Source of the DNA: Sutterella wadsworthensis 2_1_59BFAA
Lineage (GTDB): Bacteria > Pseudomonadota > Gammaproteobacteria > Burkholderiales > Burkholderiaceae_F
DNA length: 37,500 bases
Direction of reading: 5' to 3'
Assembly (NCBI RefSeq): GCF_000297775.1
Contig: NZ_JH815519.1
Span: forward strand, 31,080 to 68,579
Part shown: piece after piece, positions 34,423-37,500 of the stretch
Numbering within the stretch: position 1 is the first letter of the stretch
Layout of the letters: each line of letters opens with the position of its first letter
Made by a program: the position numbers and the translations under genes
The notes under the pieces: model-generated
What the model saw: only the letters and a program-made list of their open reading frames with translations
Database searches by the model: none
Told to the model about the DNA's origin: nothing

Positions 34423-34598
34423 GTTGTTACGACCATTTTACCAGCGTTGGTAACTTGGTCTTCGGCTAAAGGTTCGTCTAACTAAGTTTTTTGACGCCAC
34501 CTCTCAAACTGTTGGGGCAGAACGATTGCGGGCGATTTCAACCCATTTTGACGCCACCCCTTCGTCTAAATTTTCGGCCAAATTCGTCTACAACTTTG

Positions 34599-35045
34599 TC
34601 ACTCAGTGACGATCTTTGTCAGAGCGTCCTTGTCTATCGCAGTCCGCTCAGAAAGCTCGACGCCTCGTTTAACCAGTTCTGCGCCTCTGACGACAAGGCC
34701 TGAGCATCTGGCAAGGCGCTCTCTTTCAAGCTTGCAGGTATCTGAGGTGGTTCCGGACAGTCGACGGCGGGCTGCGTCGGCCTCGAGGCGCACCCTGTCA
34801 AGGTCGCCAGACAAGTCACTAGCGCGAGCAAGTGCCGCATCGCGCGCCTCCCATGCGTCAACCAAGCTCTGCGCAGTGGCTCTCTCTTTCTCACGGTACT
34901 TCTCCTCAAGTTGCTGTGCGCGGGATGCATAGTCCTCCCGCAGTTCGGCGATGTCCTCGCCGTAGATGGCCGCTGCATATCGGTAACCACCGACAAAAAG
35001 AGCGACGCCCATCGCGAGTACCGCAACCAATTCCCGCTTTGTCAC
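34599..35045 (-). CDS. Rz-like i-spanin (phage lysis)
   Basis: A 148-residue protein with one N-terminal membrane helix (LVAVLAMGVALFVGGYRY, about 7-24) and a long charged coiled-coil periplasmic domain (ELREDYASRAQQLEEKYREK and onward). This is the shape of Rz inner-membrane spanins. With Rz1 it would bridge and fuse the inner and outer membranes in the last step of phage lysis. The Rz1 frame lies wholly inside this gene, as in phage lambda, which strongly supports the call. It stands on the minus strand, back to back with the hicAB promoter. No endolysin gene is found beside it. Confidence 0.85.
   Translation of the reverse strand: MTKRELVAVLAMGVALFVGGYRYAAAIYGEDIAELREDYASRAQQLEEKYREKERATAQSLVDAWEARDAALARASDLSGDLDRVRLEADAARRRLSGTTSDTCKLERERLARCSGLVVRGAELVKRGVELSERTAIDKDALTKIVTE
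34634..34840 (-). CDS. Rz1-like o-spanin lipoprotein embedded in Rz
   Basis: A 68-residue protein in another frame inside the Rz gene, begun at the ATG at 34840. The signal MRHLLALVTCLATLTGC ends in the lipobox LTGC, so the mature protein would be a Cys-lipidated outer-membrane lipoprotein of about 52 residues. It is proline-containing at the start (RPTQPAVDCPEPPQIP), as Rz1 proteins are. It pairs with Rz across the periplasm. Confidence 0.85.
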   Translation of the reverse strand: MRHLLALVTCLATLTGCASRPTQPAVDCPEPPQIPASLKESALPDAQALSSEAQNWLNEASSFLSGLR

Positions 35046-35080
35046 TTGACTCTCCTGTCAAAGTTGTGTAATATACACAA
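35046..35080 (+). promoter_or_regulatory. hicAB promoter with overlapping operator
   Basis: -35 TTGACT (35046-35051), 17-bp spacer, -10 TAATAT (35069-35074). The perfect dyad TTGTGTA-ATA-TACACAA (35064-35080) covers the -10 box, so a bound repressor, presumably HicB, would block the promoter. Confidence 0.8.
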
Positions 35081-35121
35081 TGTTGATCACGACCTATAGA
35101 CTAGTCAAGAAGTGATCAACA
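35081..35121 (+). repeat. 10-bp inverted repeat enclosing the hicA start region
   Basis: TGTTGATCAC (35081-35090) and GTGATCAACA (35112-35121) are perfect complements 21 bases apart. In the mRNA this stem would hold the GTG start of hicA; in DNA it may be a second operator. Confidence 0.65.
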
Positions 35122-35285
35122 TCCTCAAGAAAAACGGATGGGTTCTGGTACGGATTACTGGTAGCCATCACATTTTCAAGCATCCCACAAAGCCAGGGCA
35201 CGTCACCGTCCCGCATCCCCGAAAGGATCTGACGATGAAAACCCTTAAAAGCATAGAGCGACAAAGTGGTTTGTCTTTGAGGTAA
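35112..35285 (+). CDS. hicA: HicA-type toxin (mRNA interferase), start altered
   Basis: 57 residues from the GTG at 35112. The family core is clear: ILKKNGWVLVRITGSHHIF, with the catalytic His in GSHH, then KHPTKPGHVTVPHPRKDL. HicA cuts mRNA and is blocked by HicB. Translating upstream gives T-S-Q-E in frame, the usual family start, but TAG stands where ATG would be expected. The first codon therefore seems mutated and the GTG four codons later must serve, if any does. No good ribosome site precedes it, and the codon lies in a perfect stem. The toxin may be poorly made or dead. Confidence 0.8.
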   Translation: MINILKKNGWVLVRITGSHHIFKHPTKPGHVTVPHPRKDLTMKTLKSIERQSGLSLR

Positions 35286-35295
35286 TTGTTGATCG

Positions 35296-35327
35296 GGGAG
35301 AGGGACTGTACACCCCTCTCCCTTTTT
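35296..35327 (+). terminator. Terminator between hicA and hicB
   Basis: GGGAGAGGG (35296-35304) pairs with CCCTCTCCC (35314-35322), followed by TTTTT. Its place inside a toxin-antitoxin operon is odd, since hicB would need read-through or its own promoter. Confidence 0.85.
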
Positions 35328-35353
35328 GCGTTATTACGCTAAAGGTAATCATC

Positions 35354-35743
35354 ATGAGGTATCCAGTGGCCGTATGGGTCGAAAACGGAGCTTATTCCGC
35401 CGAAGTCCCCGATCTCCCTGGCGTCATCACTGAAGCCGACTCTATTGAAGAGCTTGAAACAATGGTTCAAGACGCCGCATCTGGTTGGATGGAGTGCGAA
35501 CTTGACGACGGTCGAGCCATTCCGTCTCCCACTTGTATCGAAAACTATCTTTCTGACGAAGACTATCAAGATTGCACTTGGATGCTTGTTGACATTGATA
35601 TGTCCAAGCTGTCCGACAAGACTGAACGCCTGAATATCTGCCTTCCTTCTCGCGCCCTTCGACGTCTTGATCTTCTTGCCGCTAAATCTGGTGAGTCACG
35701 CTCCGGATTTCTCGCAAAGACAATCTATTCCCTAAACGGTTGA
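35354..35743 (+). CDS. hicB: HicB-type antitoxin
   Basis: A 129-residue antitoxin. The N-terminal HicB fold (MRYPVAVWVENGAYSAEVPD, then LPGVITEADSIEELETMV) binds the toxin. The C-terminal ribbon-helix-helix (ERLNICLPSRALRRLDLLAA, then RSGFLAKTI) binds DNA and probably represses the operon at 35064-35080. AAAGG lies before the ATG. It is separated from hicA by a terminator hairpin. Such pairs on prophages often stabilise the element or guard against other phages. Confidence 0.92.
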   Translation: MRYPVAVWVENGAYSAEVPDLPGVITEADSIEELETMVQDAASGWMECELDDGRAIPSPTCIENYLSDEDYQDCTWMLVDIDMSKLSDKTERLNICLPSRALRRLDLLAAKSGESRSGFLAKTIYSLNG

Positions 35744-35813
35744 AATTGACTACTCGAGTCTGCGGCAAAATCACTTGCCGTTGGTTCGTTTCAACCCCTT
35801 CGTTTAGAACACT

Positions 35814-35845
35814 GAAAAGGCTTCCAACTATCTGGGAGCCTTTTC
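35814..35845. terminator. Terminator after hicB (bidirectional)
   Basis: GAAAAGGCTTCC pairs with GGGAGCCTTTTC. It lies between convergent hicB and the small membrane protein genes. Another stem CGGCAA/TTGCCG is at 35763-35780. Confidence 0.85.
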
Positions 35846-35854
35846 TGTTGGCGC

Positions 35855-35950
35855 TCATTTCAACACCAATGCGACCAAGGCCACCACGGCTGCGCTGAAC
35901 CAGACGCCCGCTAAAAAGCCAACGGCCACTGCCTCATAGTTCTTTTTCAT
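35855..35950 (-). CDS. Small single-helix membrane protein (31 residues)
   Basis: A 31-residue frame from the ATG at 35950 consisting of a short charged start (MKKNYEA) and one hydrophobic helix (VAVGFLAGVWFSAAVVALVA). Its start overlaps the stop of the upstream gene as ATGA, showing translational coupling, which supports it being real. It could be part of the phage lysis set, for example a holin or antiholin; no homology is recognised. Confidence 0.55.
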   Translation of the reverse strand: MKKNYEAVAVGFLAGVWFSAAVVALVALVLK

Positions 35951-36123
35951 TTCAAGGCATCCCTCCACGCCTTTACCGTTTTAGCAAACCCCCACGCGAT
36001 AGCTACGCCACCAATTCCAAAGAACACGGCGTAAGTCCCAATCGCCTGCCACGTCAAATTCTCGACCATCATCAATTCTCCGAGTCGCAAAGCGACGATC
36101 AAGTTTGATAAAATACTCTCCAT
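35947..36123 (-). CDS. Small phage membrane protein, holin-like (58 residues)
   Basis: 58 residues from the ATG at 36123 (AGAGG 5 bases upstream), or 40-41 from the ATGs at 36069 and 36072 (GGAG upstream). The two starts would give proteins with one or two hydrophobic segments, as in some phage holin/antiholin pairs. The main helix is YAVFFGIGGVAIAWGFA, followed by a basic tail (KTVKAWRDALK). It lies just before the 31-residue gene, with an ATGA overlap, and both sit near the Rz/Rz1 spanins. The holin role is inferred from position and shape only. Confidence 0.5.
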   Translation of the reverse strand: MESILSNLIVALRLGELMMVENLTWQAIGTYAVFFGIGGVAIAWGFAKTVKAWRDALK

Positions 36124-36150
36124 AGAACCTCTGTCTCAAAAGGTCTCCCC

Positions 36151-36184
36151 AAAGCCGTTCGGTCGCCACAACCGAGCGGCTTTT
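36151..36184 (+). terminator. Hairpin with T tract, orphan
   Basis: AAAGCCG-T-TCGGT pairs with ACCGA-G-CGGCTTT, followed by TTTTCCTTTT when read rightwards. No rightward gene lies between this and the previous terminator, so it may act on minus-strand transcripts or be a leftover. Confidence 0.6.
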
Positions 36185-36195
36185 CCTTTTGTGCT

Positions 36196-36411
36196 TCAGA
36201 ACTCGAAGCCCTTCACGGGGTTGAAGTCGATGCCGACGTACTGTGCAACCTTGTCGCGAGACGCCCACAGCTTCCACCCAAAATTCGCGCGCACGCAACA
36301 CGGCCTGCCGAATAGACGATAGTAGAACAGGTGATGAAGTCCAACGCCTGATTTTTCAGCTAGAGATGGCCTACGGAATGGGAGCCAAAGTTGAACTTCA
36401 AAAAAAGCCAT
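36196..36411 (-). pseudogene. Possible C-terminal fragment of a phage gene
   Basis: The last 45 or so codons on this strand read like a real protein end (GWKLWASRDKVAQYVGIDF, then NPVKGFEF) and have higher GC, while the N-terminal part of the frame is antisense to an AT-rich gene and not protein-like. I read this as the truncated end of a phage protein cut off by replacement with the gene at 36366-36623. No family is recognised. Confidence 0.35.
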
Positions 36412-36623
36412 CCTTCTGGGTTAAGCATTTCAATTTCCTATTCAAGAGCGACATTGACTCTTTTGAAGGAACCGAATGCGACAAAATTCGAGAGAGAATC
36501 AAGAAATTCAATCCAAACATGTTCTGCCTAAATGCAGACATCAAAATGGGCATCTCAAACCGTAAGAAATCGAAGCAATTTCTAGAAGAACTCTTCTCAA
36601 CCCCATCACCGTTCGAAAAATGA
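36366..36623 (+). CDS. Hypothetical AT-rich island protein
   Basis: 85 residues from the ATG at 36366; the frame extends upstream without a clear start. It is Lys- and Phe-rich (KPSFWVKHFNFLFKSDIDSF, GISNRKKSKQFLEELF) and of lower GC than its neighbours, suggesting recent acquisition. I do not recognise a family and see no signal peptide or membrane helix. It stands opposite to the surrounding phage genes, as lysogenic conversion genes often do. Confidence 0.45.
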   Translation: MAYGMGAKVELQKKPSFWVKHFNFLFKSDIDSFEGTECDKIRERIKKFNPNMFCLNADIKMGISNRKKSKQFLEELFSTPSPFEK

Positions 36624-36629
36624 CATTGA

Positions 36630-36661
36630 CAGATGCCCATAGTGTCCTCTACGGGCATCTG
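36630..36661. terminator. Hairpin CAGATGCCC...GGGCATCTG
   Basis: A 9-bp perfect stem between the convergent 36366-36623 gene and the tail assembly gene. There is no T tract, so termination is uncertain. Confidence 0.45.
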
Positions 36662-36683
36662 CGTTCCATTCATCAATCCGCAA

Positions 36684-37271
36684 CTACTCATTCGTGGCCT
36701 TAAATACGTCCGGAGCTTTTGGCCACACCACTTCGTAAGGGAAGCCGTCCTGTTGAGGGACATCACGCAGTGCCTGGCGATACGCCTTGACAGACTCAAG
36801 ATCTTCACTAGAGACCGGATAGTCATTCATCAGCAAGTAGTCCGTATCCGCGATCAGGCGATCACGCTTAGATCGAACCTCTTCTTCAGTTTCAGCAAGC
36901 TTCTCTTCGGGCGTCTTTTCGGGAATCTTCTCGACAGACCAAGAAAGATCTTCGCCGCGCTTTTCGCGATAACCCTCTTCCTGCGCAAACTTCTGGATGA
37001 GCGAGCGCATTTCGATGTCGTGCGGCGTCTGGGAATGATGAGAAACCACCACACCGACGAGATCTGCAGCGCACGTCGGCTTTAGCTCAGCAGCCCACGC
37101 ATCGCCAGTGAAGCGATAAAACTTCGAGCCATCCTCGCCTTCATCGCCAAAAGGCGCGATGAGAGTGCAGGACGGCGGCACGAGCTGACCGTCCATCACC
37201 TGGACGGTCAGCTCGTGCTCGAAGAAACCAGAAGCGTCGAACTTGTACGCTTTCTTGAAGGAAGTAGTCAT
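36684..37271 (-). CDS. Phage tail fibre assembly chaperone-like protein
   Basis: A 195-residue protein. The C-terminal domain is the recognisable part: SKRDRLIADTDYLLMNDYPV near 136, then YRQALRDVPQQDGFPYEVVW near 167. This is the pattern of phage tail assembly chaperones (Phage_tail_APC type), which help fold or attach tail fibres. The N-terminal half (YKFDASGFFEHELTVQVMDG) is variable, as usual. AGGAG lies 6 bases before the ATG at 37271. In phages this gene follows the tail fibre gene, but here an ISL3 copy sits 18 bp upstream, so the fibre gene is separated or disrupted. Confidence 0.8.
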   Translation of the reverse strand: MTTSFKKAYKFDASGFFEHELTVQVMDGQLVPPSCTLIAPFGDEGEDGSKFYRFTGDAWAAELKPTCAADLVGVVVSHHSQTPHDIEMRSLIQKFAQEEGYREKRGEDLSWSVEKIPEKTPEEKLAETEEEVRSKRDRLIADTDYLLMNDYPVSSEDLESVKAYRQALRDVPQQDGFPYEVVWPKAPDVFKATNE

Positions 37272-37289
37272 GCTGACTCCTAAAAAAAA

Positions 37290-37500
37290 GGTTCATCTCG
37301 GAAGTCCGTGGAACGCGGCCTTGACTTTTAAGAAAAAGTACAGATCGTCTCGGAAGCCATAAGCTCGTCGCTTAATTTGCTTGATTTTATTGTTGACACC
37401 TTCAAGTACAGAGGTGTTGATCTTAAAGTCCGCGGCTGCAATGATGCCCTGCACATAGCCCCTGAGGTTCTTGCCGAAATCTACCAAGGGCTTGATCCTG
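37290..37500 (-). mobile_element. ISL3-family insertion sequence, second copy (window edge)
   Basis: The end is at 37290 by comparison with the copy at 1-195. Directly outside it are eight A (37282-37289), fitting the AT-rich 8-bp target repeat of this family. The rest of the element lies beyond the window. Confidence 0.82.
37293..37500 (-). CDS. ISL3-family transposase, C-terminal fragment (second copy)
   Basis: The same C-terminal residues as the copy at 1-192, on the opposite strand, extending a few residues further upstream (RIKPLVDFGKNLRGYVQ). The protein runs out of the window at its N-terminal side. Stop codon at 37293-37295. Confidence 0.85.
   Translation of the reverse strand, partial: RIKPLVDFGKNLRGYVQGIIAAADFKINTSVLEGVNNKIKQIKRRAYGFRDDLYFFLKVKAAFHGLPR

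Larger units (their letters stand above)
34194..34598. other. Non-coding, repeat-rich region between IS3 and the lysis genes
   Basis: A 405-bp stretch without a gene but with several structures. Right arm of the integrase terminator (34195-34211); 30-bp palindrome at 34300-34329; long hairpin at 34368-34422; TTACCA-GCG-TTGGTAA near 34438; TTTTGACGCCACC twice (34489 and 34546); TTCGTCTA three times (34473, 34561, 34583). The function is unknown; arm sites of the integrase or a phage regulatory region are possible. Confidence 0.5.

Noticed and set aside
36398-36826. 142-residue minus-strand open frame
   Set aside because: It overlaps the ends of two better-supported genes, and its composition (Ser, Met, Cys, Arg rich) is not protein-like.
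1-37500. CRISPR arrays and tRNA or rRNA genes
   Set aside because: I looked for regularly spaced direct repeats and for tRNA T-loop patterns and found none. The only short direct repeats (34473-34590) are irregularly spaced.

Overview
The window looks like chromosomal DNA of a gut-type anaerobic betaproteobacterium, most likely in or near Sutterellaceae (Burkholderiales). This is inferred from the high GC and GC3, the long purL, creA and nfsA, a TtrS-like sensor beside Tat-exported flavoprotein and small haem protein genes, and an [FeFe] hydrogenase. No rRNA or tRNA gene fixes the taxonomy. Both window ends lie inside copies of the same ISL3-family insertion sequence in opposite orientation.

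Layout. 1-195: end of ISL3. 499-5004: ordinary chromosome, with an AbgA-like amidohydrolase, a YbjN-like protein, a small helical protein, tyrA and a CpXC-domain protein. About 5021-6765: a TnpB element without a TnpA gene. 6811-14141: the most unusual locus. A TtrS-like sensor kinase and a FixJ-like regulator with a damaged DNA-binding domain face an operon of a Tat-exported aconitase, a Tat-exported flavoprotein reductase and a periplasmic three-haem cytochrome. 14338-19724: nfsA, creA and purL. 20010-22773: a periplasmic L-asparaginase gene split exactly by a second TnpB element. 23131-28596: NhaC-type antiporter, secreted endonuclease I, a candidate small RNA, a DUF3592 protein and a C69 dipeptidase. 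29121-31172: an [FeFe] hydrogenase continuous in frame with a rubrerythrin. 31341-37500: a lower-GC prophage or island with integrase, an IS3 element sitting in the loop of the integrase terminator, hicAB, embedded Rz/Rz1 spanins, small membrane proteins, a tail assembly chaperone and the second ISL3 copy.

How the genes may work together. The central idea is a periplasmic route in which exported aconitase makes cis-aconitate from citrate or isocitrate. The neighbouring flavoprotein, fed with electrons by the small cytochrome, would then reduce it (tricarballylate is the predicted product), so citrate would serve as a respiratory electron acceptor. The divergent two-component system would sense the substrate. 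The gene content and signal peptides are seen directly; the substrate and direction are inference. Elsewhere, mobile elements have disabled or altered the asparaginase, probably the response regulator region, and the integrase terminator.
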